Shown here: positions 50,271 through 57,087 of the stretch, one piece after another
Layout of the letters: every line of letters begins with the position of its first letter
How positions within the stretch are numbered: the first letter of the stretch is position 1
NCBI GenBank assembly: GCA_003158175.1
Contig: PMHJ01000010.1
Coordinates: 1 to 57,087, forward strand
Origin: Candidatus Cybelea septentrionalis
GTDB taxonomy: Bacteria > Vulcanimicrobiota > Vulcanimicrobiia > Vulcanimicrobiales > Vulcanimicrobiaceae
Length of the DNA stretch: 57,087 bases
Direction: 5' to 3'
Notes under the pieces: model-generated
Databases searched by the model: none
What the model was told of the DNA's origin: nothing
Seen by the model: the letters and a program-made list of their open reading frames with translations, nothing else
Program-made: the position numbers and the translations under genes

Positions 50271-51899
50271 ATGAAAGCGGCCATGGCACTATTGGCAGCC
50301 GTTGTAGCGTGCTTGGCGGGCTGCACGAAGAACGCCTCGGCGCCGGGCATGCGCCATCCGTGGACGCATGCGGGCGTGCTGCGCATTGCCGTCACCGAGG
50401 AGCCGAAGAACCTCAATCCGTTGCTCGCCGGAACCACGATCGAGATCTTCATCGACCGGTTGATGTTCGAGCCGCTGCTCTCGGCCGACGCTCGCGGCGA
50501 CACCGTGCCCATGCTGGCCGCCGGGGTGCCGACGCAAGCCAACGGGGGCATCAGCGCGGACGGCCTCACGATTACCTATCGTTTGCGCCGGGATGCGTAT
50601 TGGAGCGACGGCCTGCCGGTAACCTCGCGCGACGTTGAGTGGTCTTGGCGGGCGATCGAGAACCCGAACAACGATGCGGTCTCACGCCACGGCTACGACG
50701 AGGTGCGCGCGATCGACGCGCCGGATGCGCAGACGGTCGTCGTGCATTTGAAGAAGCGCTTTTCGCCATTCGTAAATACCTTTTTCGCGGAGAGCGATCA
50801 GCCGTATGACGTCCTTCCGGCGCACGTTCTGGCGCGTTATCCCAACATCAACAACGTCTCATTCAACGCGCGCCCGATGGTTGACGACGGACCCTTTCGC
50901 TTCGTGGAATGGCGGCGCGCCGACCGCATCCTGCTCGACGCAAACCCTCGCTTCTTCGAGGGGGTGCCGGGATTGAAGCGTGTCGAGATACTCTTCGTCC
51001 CGAATGAGGACTCGGCGATCAATCTGCTGCGAGCGCATGCGGTCGATTATATCTATCAGCCGTCGATTCAGACGTATCCGACGCTCCGTTCCTTGGCGGA
51101 CGCGCGCATCGTGTGGGTCAACGTCAACGGATTCGAGGGGGTGGAGTTCAATCTGTCGCATCCGGCGCTGGCCGAAGGTCGCGTACGAGCGGCAATCGCG
51201 GCCGCGCTCGACAAGCCAACTCTCGCGCTGACGCTCACGCACGGACAGACGGTCGCCGCGACGGAGGATCTGCCGAACTGGATGTGGGCCTTCGACCCAG
51301 CCGTCCGCTCCGTGCCGTTCGATATCGCGGGCGCGAGACAGCTGCTCGCGAAGGCCGGATGGGTCGCCGGGCCCGACGGGATTGTTGCCAAGAAGGGGCG
51401 GCCGCTGGAACTGCTGCTCGTCACCGACAACGCAATCGCGACGCACCGGTCGGAGAGCCTCTTGATTCAAGCTGCGCTGAAGCGGATCGGCATCGCCGTC
51501 GACGTGAAGTATTATCCGTTGGATCTTCTCTACGCCCCACAGGCAATGGGCGGCATCCAGCACGGTGGAAAATTCGACATGCTGGTCTACGGATGGTATG
51601 CCGGCATCGATCCGGACAACTCATCCGAACTCACCTGCGATAACTTCCCGCCGCACGGCTACAACGACCCTCGCTATTGCAGCCGCGCGATGGACGCCGC
51701 GCAGCGGACGGCGCTCTCGAACTACGATCGCTCCGCCCGCAAAGCGGCCTATTCCAAAATCGAGCACCTGCTGGCGCAAGATAATCCGATGCTCTTCTTC
51801 TGGTGGCAGCGCCAGCAAGAAGCAATCTCCGTCGACTTCCACGGCTTCCATCCCAACCCGGTCGTCGAATCGTGGGACGCTTGGCGCTGGAGTATTTAG
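50271..51899 (+). CDS. peptide/oligopeptide-binding lipoprotein (SBP_bac_5)
   Basis: 542 residues from ATG 50271, giving a signal peptide with lipobox LAGC; an upstream ATG at 50208 overlaps purB. The mature protein is a family-5 extracellular solute-binding protein (DppA/OppA type): LRIAVTEEPKNLNPLLAGTT at the start, GLTITYRLRRDAYWSDGLPV, the cluster YLPAHVL-like DVLPAHVLARYPNI, NPRFFEGVPGLKRVEI, and a C-terminal YSKIEHLLAQDNPMLFFWW. It should deliver peptides to an ABC permease, but no permease or ATPase gene is adjacent. Its stop overlaps the convergent MFS gene by four bases. Confidence 0.9.
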   Translation: MKAAMALLAAVVACLAGCTKNASAPGMRHPWTHAGVLRIAVTEEPKNLNPLLAGTTIEIFIDRLMFEPLLSADARGDTVPMLAAGVPTQANGGISADGLTITYRLRRDAYWSDGLPVTSRDVEWSWRAIENPNNDAVSRHGYDEVRAIDAPDAQTVVVHLKKRFSPFVNTFFAESDQPYDVLPAHVLARYPNINNVSFNARPMVDDGPFRFVEWRRADRILLDANPRFFEGVPGLKRVEILFVPNEDSAINLLRAHAVDYIYQPSIQTYPTLRSLADARIVWVNVNGFEGVEFNLSHPALAEGRVRAAIAAALDKPTLALTLTHGQTVAATEDLPNWMWAFDPAVRSVPFDIAGARQLLAKAGWVAGPDGIVAKKGRPLELLLVTDNAIATHRSESLLIQAALKRIGIAVDVKYYPLDLLYAPQAMGGIQHGGKFDMLVYGWYAGIDPDNSSELTCDNFPPHGYNDPRYCSRAMDAAQRTALSNYDRSARKAAYSKIEHLLAQDNPMLFFWWQRQQEAISVDFHGFHPNPVVESWDAWRWSI

Positions 51900-53122
51900 C
51901 GGGATTCGTTTCGAACTGCTGGTGTGAATAACGCGGCAATCGCTACGACGGCGGCCCCGATGCACGCGATCGTCATCGCGGCATGCGGCGAGCGATGGTC
52001 GGCGATCCAGCCGAAAAACAGTACGCTCGGCGCCATGCCGGCAAGGACGAGCAGCCGGACGGCGCCCATCAGTCGTCCGACCATGTGCTCGGGAGTGATG
52101 CGCATCCGGAATCCGATGATCTGCGCGATCTCGAAGTTCGCGAGCGCGTTGGAGCTCGCCCAGAAGAAAGCGGCCAGCCAGATATTCGAGACGAGCACTA
52201 CGGGAATAAAGAGGATCGCATCGATCAGGTAGGCCAGCGTTAGCGAGCGCCCGAGGGGCCAGCGATCCCCGTAGCGCGCCGCGACCGAAGCGCCACCGAT
52301 CGCACCGACCGCCGAGATCGCGAAAAAGAACCCGACCTGCTGATCCGTAGCGTCGAAGCCTTTCTTGAGAAACGGAATCAGAATCGCATAACAGCCAAAG
52401 CCGAAGATGTTGAGCGAGAATGCCACGAAGGCTTGCGCGCGCATGCCGAGGTCGGCCCAGAGCGCGCGATACCCGAGCGCGATGTCACTCAAAAAATGGC
52501 GCAACGTCGGCAGCCCGGTCGTCTGCTCGGGGCCGAGCGACGGAATCGACACCAGCGAGAGCTGCGAGGCCAAATAGGTGAGCGCATTGATCGTAAGCGC
52601 CGGTAGCGGGCCTAGGTACGCGAAGAGCGCGCCGCCGATGGCCGGCGTCACGAGATTCGACGTGCTCTCGGCCGCGAGAAGCATCGCGATCGCCTTGGTG
52701 GACTGCTTACTCCCGAGAAGATACGGAATACTCGACGCCTGTCCACCTAGAAATCCGGCCGCGCAGATCGAGATAATCACCAGGCCGCCGTAAATCATGG
52801 GCAACGTCAATACGTGCATCGCGTACGCAATCGCGAAGAAGCTCATCACGGCAAAGCGCACGGCGTCGCAGCCGATCATCAGCTTACGGCGGTCGAGCCG
52901 GTCGGCCAGCGAACCGCCGACGAGCGCGAAGAGTGAAAACGGCGCGACTTCGCAGATGAGGGCCGTGCCGGTCGAAAGCGCCGAGTGCGTCAGGTGGTAG
53001 GCCAAGAGCGGAACGGAAAGCATCCGCAGTCCATCCCCGACAAAGCTCAGGGATTGACCGGCAAAATACCGCCGAAATCCGCGCGAAGCAAAAATGCTCG
53101 GCGCGTTGACGTTGTCGACCAC
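51896..53122 (-). CDS. MFS transporter (MFS_3, EntS-like)
   Basis: 408 residues with about 12 membrane helices. Pattern of the MFS_3 subfamily (EntS, macrolide exporters): N-terminal RGFRRYFAGQSLSFVGDGLR, GTALICEVAPFSLFALVGGS with LADRLDRRKLMIGCDAVRF (motif A region), and a mid-protein STSNLVTPAIGGALFAYLGP. Substrate unknown; efflux of a small molecule is likely. GTG 53122 starts eight bases after the holA stop, so it may be the last gene of the ribBA-ribH-mtnA-holA line. Confidence 0.85.
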   Translation of the reverse strand: MVDNVNAPSIFASRGFRRYFAGQSLSFVGDGLRMLSVPLLAYHLTHSALSTGTALICEVAPFSLFALVGGSLADRLDRRKLMIGCDAVRFAVMSFFAIAYAMHVLTLPMIYGGLVIISICAAGFLGGQASSIPYLLGSKQSTKAIAMLLAAESTSNLVTPAIGGALFAYLGPLPALTINALTYLASQLSLVSIPSLGPEQTTGLPTLRHFLSDIALGYRALWADLGMRAQAFVAFSLNIFGFGCYAILIPFLKKGFDATDQQVGFFFAISAVGAIGGASVAARYGDRWPLGRSLTLAYLIDAILFIPVVLVSNIWLAAFFWASSNALANFEIAQIIGFRMRITPEHMVGRLMGAVRLLVLAGMAPSVLFFGWIADHRSPHAAMTIACIGAAVVAIAALFTPAVRNESR

Positions 53123-53130
53123 GAAAGTAC

Positions 53131-54114
53131 TTAGCGGCGCAAGAAGTCGGAGAGTCCGACGCTGATCCGGTCGACGAGGGTGCGATGGTCGCCCGGGTCG
53201 TTGCCGGCCCTGCCCGTAACGATGGATTCGATTCCGTGAACTGCGCCTTCAAACGCGATACGCGCGCGCCGAGCGCCGATGCGCCTAGCGAGCGGGCGCA
53301 GCGAACGCTCCCGCCAGCGCATCCGGTCGGGAATCTGGCCGCCCGGCCGCGCCGCCTCCCATAGGTAGCGGCTCTCGGCCGCCAACGCCGAGAGGAGCGC
53401 TACTGCGGCGCCTCGGTCGCCGTCAAAGAGTTCGTGGGCAATGGCGAGCGCTTCGGCGGTGTCGCCGGCGGCGAGCGCACTTGCGTACTTGTAAGCCTTC
53501 GGATCTCCAATCGTCAGCGTTTCGCGAGCTAACTCTGGGAGCGTAATCTTCTTGCCGGCAAGCGCGAGCTTCTCGAGATCGTTGCGGACGGTCGTTAAAT
53601 CTGCCTCGCTTCGCGCGAGCTCGGCGATGGCACGCGGTTCGGCGGTCGCATGTAAGCGTTCGAGCGTTTCGGCGACAAAGCGCGCGCGCGTCGGTTCGTC
53701 GGCGGTCGTATCGATTCGGAGAGCCCCGCGCCCCGCTAAACTACCAAAGGACTGCGGGCGCGTGCTGCGCGGCGAAAGCAGGTCGCTCACGACGAGCGTA
53801 TTGCCCTCCGGCACATCTTCCGTCACCGCGAACAGCGCGCGCCGCGGATCCGCGCGCAGCGTCTGCGCCTCGCTCACGACGACCACGCGCCGGTCGGCGA
53901 GGAACGGCATGGCGCGCAGGGCCTCGCGAAGGTGCGCCATATCGCCCAGATCGTCGGGCCCGAATCGCGCGAGGTTGAGATCGCGCACCTCGGGCGGCAG
54001 CAATCGATCGAGCAGGACATCCATGGCGCGCTCGGCGAGAGCGCGCTCCGTCCCCTCGACGATGACGAGCTTGCCGATCGCGGGCTGCTTATCGAGGAAG
54101 TCGAAAAACTTCAC
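53131..54114 (-). CDS. holA: DNA polymerase III delta subunit
   Basis: 327 residues from GTG 54114, which overlaps the mtnA stop (GTGA); the frame upstream is out-of-frame mtnA. HolA opens the sliding clamp in the clamp loader. It has the weakly conserved delta layout: KLVIVEGTERALAERAMDVL, AMPFLADRRVVVVSEAQTLR, TLVVSDLLSPRS, then the collar domain with ALAIAHELFDGDRGAAVALL and SRYLWEAAR. Sequence similarity in this family is low, so the call rests on layout and length. Confidence 0.82.
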   Translation of the reverse strand: MKFFDFLDKQPAIGKLVIVEGTERALAERAMDVLLDRLLPPEVRDLNLARFGPDDLGDMAHLREALRAMPFLADRRVVVVSEAQTLRADPRRALFAVTEDVPEGNTLVVSDLLSPRSTRPQSFGSLAGRGALRIDTTADEPTRARFVAETLERLHATAEPRAIAELARSEADLTTVRNDLEKLALAGKKITLPELARETLTIGDPKAYKYASALAAGDTAEALAIAHELFDGDRGAAVALLSALAAESRYLWEAARPGGQIPDRMRWRERSLRPLARRIGARRARIAFEGAVHGIESIVTGRAGNDPGDHRTLVDRISVGLSDFLRR

Positions 54115-55121
54115 GCTGGGTACGCAGGTACGCGAGGACGGAGTTCGAGGTCGGGTATCGACTCGACGTATGGCGACCGGATGATACCGCACTCGGTCAC
54201 GAACGCGGTAATGAGATGCCCCGGCGTAACGTCGAACGCCGGATTGTAGACGGCCGCGCCTTCCGGCGCGACGCGAGTACCGGCAAACGAACTGACCTCT
54301 TCGGCGCTGCGTTCTTCGATGGGGATTTCGTCGCCGCCGGCGATCGTGAAGTCGAACGTCGAACGGGGCGCAGCAATGTAGAAGGGAATCCCGTGATGCG
54401 CCGCGAGAATCGCGAGCGCGTAGGTGCCGATCTTGTTCGCCGTGTCGCCGTTGCTCGCAACGCGGTCGGCGCCGGCGATTACCAGGTCGATGCCCTTTCG
54501 CTTCATCGCGATGGCCGCTGCGGAGTCGGCCATCAACACGGCGTCCACGCCGGCTTGGCTCAGCTCGAGATAGTTCAGTCGAGCGCCCTGCAAGAGCGGC
54601 CGAGTCTCACAAGCAAAGACGTGCGGCTTCTTGGCACCCCGCTGCGCGGCGATGATGACGCCGAGCGCCGTGCCGCCACCGGCGGTCGCAAGCGGTCCCG
54701 TGTTACAGATCGTCACGATTCGCGCATTCTTTGGAATCAGCTCGAAGCCGTTTTGCGCAATTGCTTCATCGATCGCGATCTGTTCCTCGTGGATCGTCTG
54801 CGCTTCTTTGAGCGGGTCGTCTGCACCAAGAACGCGGTCGACCGCCCACGCAAGATTAACGGCGGTCGGACGCGCCTCGCGTACGCGGCGGGCTGCATCG
54901 AGAAAGCGGGCGTCATCGGCGATCGTCCTGCGAAGCAGCGCCACGCCATACGCAGCAAAGACGCCGATACAGGGTGCACCGCGGATGGCCAGGCTCTTGA
55001 TCGCGCCTTCGATCTCGGCGGCCGTGCGCGCGCGTTCGTAGCGCACTTCGTGCGGCAACAAGCGCTGATCGAGATAGCGCACGCCATCGCCGTCCCATGC
55101 GACGGGGATGAATTCGTTCAT
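54111..55121 (-). CDS. mtnA: methylthioribose-1-phosphate isomerase
   Basis: 336 residues. MtnA isomerises MTR-1-P to MTRu-1-P in methionine salvage. Signatures: KSLAIRGAPCIGVFAAYGVA, VTICNTGPLATAGGGTALGV with catalytic Cys, ETRPLLQGARLNYLE, VIAGADRVASNGDTANKIGT with catalytic Asp, and HHGIPFYIAAPRSTFD. Length normal. It starts one base after the ribH stop. Other mtn genes are not in the window. Confidence 0.95.
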   Translation of the reverse strand: MNEFIPVAWDGDGVRYLDQRLLPHEVRYERARTAAEIEGAIKSLAIRGAPCIGVFAAYGVALLRRTIADDARFLDAARRVREARPTAVNLAWAVDRVLGADDPLKEAQTIHEEQIAIDEAIAQNGFELIPKNARIVTICNTGPLATAGGGTALGVIIAAQRGAKKPHVFACETRPLLQGARLNYLELSQAGVDAVLMADSAAAIAMKRKGIDLVIAGADRVASNGDTANKIGTYALAILAAHHGIPFYIAAPRSTFDFTIAGGDEIPIEERSAEEVSSFAGTRVAPEGAAVYNPAFDVTPGHLITAFVTECGIIRSPYVESIPDLELRPRVPAYPA

Positions 55122-55122
55122 G

Positions 55123-55617
55123 CTAGCTCCGAAAGCCGGCGCGCGGCATCCCGACCGTGAGCGTTAGCAGCGAGGCCGCCGCCAGGGCAGCCGCGTAGCC
55201 CTTATCTCCGTCGTTGGGGTTGGCGCGCTCTTCCGCTTGCAAGAGAGTGTCCGTCGTGAGCACGCCGAAGCCGATCGGGACGCCGCTCATCAGTTGAACG
55301 TCCATCAGACCGCGCGCACACTCACCGGCCACAAAGTCGAAGTGCGGCGTCTCCCCGCGAATAACGGCCCCCAGCGCGACCAGCCCGTCGAAGCGATCGG
55401 TTTCGATCAGGTTTAGGCACGCGAGCGGCAGCTCGAAACAACCGGGAACCTCAAACAGGCCTACATGATCGTCGCTGACGCGGCAGTCGCGCAACCCTCG
55501 CCGTGCGCCATCCACGAGAAAATCGGCGATGTCGGCATGAAAGCGCGCCGAGACGATCGCAAAGCGTCGCCCCTCGCAATCCGGTTTTGCCGTTTCCCGC
55601 GCGCCGTTGGACTTCAC
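55123..55617 (-). CDS. ribH: 6,7-dimethyl-8-ribityllumazine synthase
   Basis: 164 residues. RibH condenses the RibA-derived pyrimidine and the RibB product into lumazine. Signatures: FAIVSARFHADIADFLVDGA, FEVPGCFELPLA, VALGAVIRGETPHFDFVAGE and VPIGFGVLTTDTLLQAEERA. In place of the common NKG after this stands DGDKG. GTG 55617 overlaps the ribBA stop (GTGA), so the two are translationally coupled. Confidence 0.94.
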   Translation of the reverse strand: MKSNGARETAKPDCEGRRFAIVSARFHADIADFLVDGARRGLRDCRVSDDHVGLFEVPGCFELPLACLNLIETDRFDGLVALGAVIRGETPHFDFVAGECARGLMDVQLMSGVPIGFGVLTTDTLLQAEERANPNDGDKGYAAALAAASLLTLTVGMPRAGFRS

Positions 55618-57023
55618 GATGCGACGACTTCGTCGAGCATGTGCCCCAGCTTGGAGCGCTTCGTGTCGATGTAATGTTTGTTGTGGGCCGTAGGCGTCGT
55701 CTGCAACGGCATTCGTCCCACGATCTTGAGCCCGTACCCCTCGAGGCCGAAGATTTTCTTGGGGTTGTTCGTGATCAGGCGCATCTCTTTGACGCCGAGG
55801 TCGGCGAGAACCTGGGAGCCGATCCCGTAATCGCGCTTATCGATCGGCAAACCCAGAGCGAGATTCGCTTCGACGGTGTCGGCGCCGCGGTCTTGAAGTT
55901 CGTAGGCTCGCAGCTTATCGGCAAGCCCGATGCCGCGGCCCTCCTGTCGCAGATAGAGAAAGACGCCGCGTCCCTGTTTCGCGATCAGCTGCATCGCCGC
56001 ATCGCGTTGGGCCGCGCAATCGCAGCGGATCGAGTGCAGCGCGTCGCCGGTCATGCACTCCGAATGTACGCGGACAAGAATGTCCTTACCGTCCCCGATC
56101 TCGCCCATAACCAATGCGACGTGCGTGTTCTCATCGATGGCGGTGCCATACGCGATGCCCTTGAAGTCTCCGAAGACCGTGGGCAGATCGAACTCGGCGA
56201 TCTTCCTGACGAGCTTCTCCGTGCGCATGCGGTACGCGATAAGATCCTTTACGGTAATCAGTTTGAGGTCGTGTAGGTCGGCATAAGTGCGCAGGCCCTC
56301 CAAGCGTTCCATCGTTCCATCGTCGGCCATAATTTCGCAGATGACGCCGGCGGGATAGAGTCCAGCGAGCCGCGCTAAGTCGACGGCCGCTTCCGTTTGT
56401 CCGGCACGGACCAACACGCCGCCTTCACGGGCGCGCAGCGGAAACGTGTGCCCGGGCCGCAGGAAGTCTGCCGCCGTCGCCTCCGGATCGAGCAAACGTT
56501 TGATCGTGGCGGCGCGGTCGTGGGCAGAGATGCCCGTCGTCGTCATTCCTCTGGCTTCGACCGAGACGGTGAACGCCGTTTCATGGAGGGCCGTGTTGTC
56601 GCGCACCATCTGTGGAATGTGAAGCTCGTCGAGCCGCGCACCGGGCAGCGGCACGCAGATCAATCCGCCGGCGTGCTTGCGCATGAAGTTGATCGCATCG
56701 GGCGTGACCATCGTCGCCGCCATCACGACGTCGCCTTCGTTCTCGCGATCCTCGTCGTCGAGGACGACGACCATCTTACCGGCGCGAATGTCCGCGATGG
56801 CGCCCTCAATCGAATCGAACGGGCTGCCGACCCGGCCCAACTGCTCGCCCAAAGAAGGGAAGACGTTGGCGAGGCGCTGCAGCGTACGGTATGAGGGCTC
56901 CCGGCGGCCGGCCCGGAGCAGCGAGATCGCCGACTCCGTCAAGCCCGCGCTCTCGGCCACCTCGGCGGCCGTGAGCCGCGCCTCATCGATCGCCGCGTTC
57001 AAGAGATCCGCAAAGTGCCCCAC
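55614..57023 (-). CDS. ribBA: HTH-RibBA fusion (DHBP synthase / GTP cyclohydrolase II)
   Basis: 469 residues in three domains. Residues 1-62: XRE-type helix-turn-helix (LTAAEVAESAGLTESAISLL, REPSYRTLQRLANVFPSLGE). Residues about 68-270: RibB, DHBP synthase (VVLDDEDRENEGDVVMAA, HAGGLICVPLP, GISAHDRAATI, RPGHTFPLRAREGGVLVRAG, TEAAVDLARLAG). Residues about 275-469: RibA, GTP cyclohydrolase II (VRVHSECMTGDALHSIRCDC zinc Cys, LRQEGRGIGLADKLRAY). Both enzyme halves look complete. The HTH is unusual for RibBA and suggests self-repression or DNA-linked regulation. ATG/GTG 57023 region is preceded by a promoter and palindrome. Heads the ribBA-ribH-mtnA-holA operon. Confidence 0.93.
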   Translation of the reverse strand: MGHFADLLNAAIDEARLTAAEVAESAGLTESAISLLRAGRREPSYRTLQRLANVFPSLGEQLGRVGSPFDSIEGAIADIRAGKMVVVLDDEDRENEGDVVMAATMVTPDAINFMRKHAGGLICVPLPGARLDELHIPQMVRDNTALHETAFTVSVEARGMTTTGISAHDRAATIKRLLDPEATAADFLRPGHTFPLRAREGGVLVRAGQTEAAVDLARLAGLYPAGVICEIMADDGTMERLEGLRTYADLHDLKLITVKDLIAYRMRTEKLVRKIAEFDLPTVFGDFKGIAYGTAIDENTHVALVMGEIGDGKDILVRVHSECMTGDALHSIRCDCAAQRDAAMQLIAKQGRGVFLYLRQEGRGIGLADKLRAYELQDRGADTVEANLALGLPIDKRDYGIGSQVLADLGVKEMRLITNNPKKIFGLEGYGLKIVGRMPLQTTPTAHNKHYIDTKRSKLGHMLDEVVAS

Positions 57024-57029
57024 CCCTCA

Positions 57030-57057
57030 AGCCTAGGCGGAACTTTACAAATGTCAA
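57030..57057 (-). promoter_or_regulatory. probable ribBA promoter
   Basis: Minus strand: consensus -35 TTGACA (57057-57052), 16-base spacer, weak -10 TAGGCT (57035-57030), just upstream of the ribBA start at 57023. Transcripts would be nearly leaderless. Confidence 0.45.
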
Positions 57058-57069
57058 GGTGATATACCT
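57057..57069. promoter_or_regulatory. near-palindrome at ribBA promoter, possible operator
   Basis: AGGTGATATACCT, an almost perfect palindrome abutting and overlapping the -35 box of ribBA. A candidate operator for the HTH domain of RibBA itself; this is inference. Confidence 0.35.
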
Positions 57070-57087
57070 GAGGCAGTTTAGCCTTTA

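Noticed and set aside
1-57087. CRISPR array
   Set aside because: No regularly spaced repeat set found; the 11-mer GAACACTTGTC repeats too few times and is tied to element ends.

Overview
The window looks like chromosomal DNA of a high-GC, free-living bacterium. The many lipoproteins with NHL/SMP-30-like beta-propellers, the PF04185 phosphoesterase lipoproteins and the unusual purine cluster suggest a deep, little-cultured lineage of the Candidatus Eremiobacterota (WPS-2) type. That assignment is inference from style and gene content; no 16S or other decisive marker is present. The left end coincides exactly with the left terminus of an IS3-family element, so the contig probably broke at a repeated IS.

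Positions 1-8 kb are accessory and eroded: an intact IS3 element, a family-B-polymerase-like fragment cut by it, a lactonase-like lipoprotein truncated by an unknown element end, a second copy of that 99-bp end next to an IS3 transposase remnant, several lone secreted proteins, a STAS protein and a crcB/DUF190 fluoride-export pair. Positions 8-27 kb hold mostly exported proteins: a GlcG/HbpS-like protein between direct repeats, five beta-propeller or propeller-like proteins, two PF04185 phosphoesterases, an S9 peptidase, an amidohydrolase, a HiPIP, a GFA-fold protein, a second STAS protein, three tRNAs (Ile-GAT, Ala-TGC, Ala-GGC) and an M3-peptidase remnant beside tRNA-Ile.

From 27.8 to 50.2 kb the minus strand carries nearly the whole purine pathway: purB-purC/E-purL-purQ-purS-like-purP (44190 end), then a secreted protein, cydAB, a second purP, tpx, guaA, purD, a BI-1 family gene and purF; purM and a GNAT-purN fusion follow after a plus-strand pepA-panB pair and an XRE regulator. 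Step 9 (AICAR formylation) appears to use formate-dependent PurP, a type best known from archaea, in two copies, one with a damaged ATP-grasp site. PurC is fused to a PurE-like domain that has lost its catalytic motifs, PurN is fused to an N-terminal GNAT acetyltransferase, and the PurS-like protein contains an in-frame repeat insertion. No purH, purO, purK, intact purE, purA or guaB is visible.

The right end (50-57 kb) has a peptide-binding lipoprotein, an MFS exporter, and a tightly overlapping minus-strand operon ribBA-ribH-mtnA-holA. RibBA carries an N-terminal XRE-type helix-turn-helix and is preceded by a promoter-like sequence overlapping a near-palindrome, suggesting self-regulation. 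The most noteworthy system is the remodelled, partly archaeal-type purine pathway with its unusual domain fusions.
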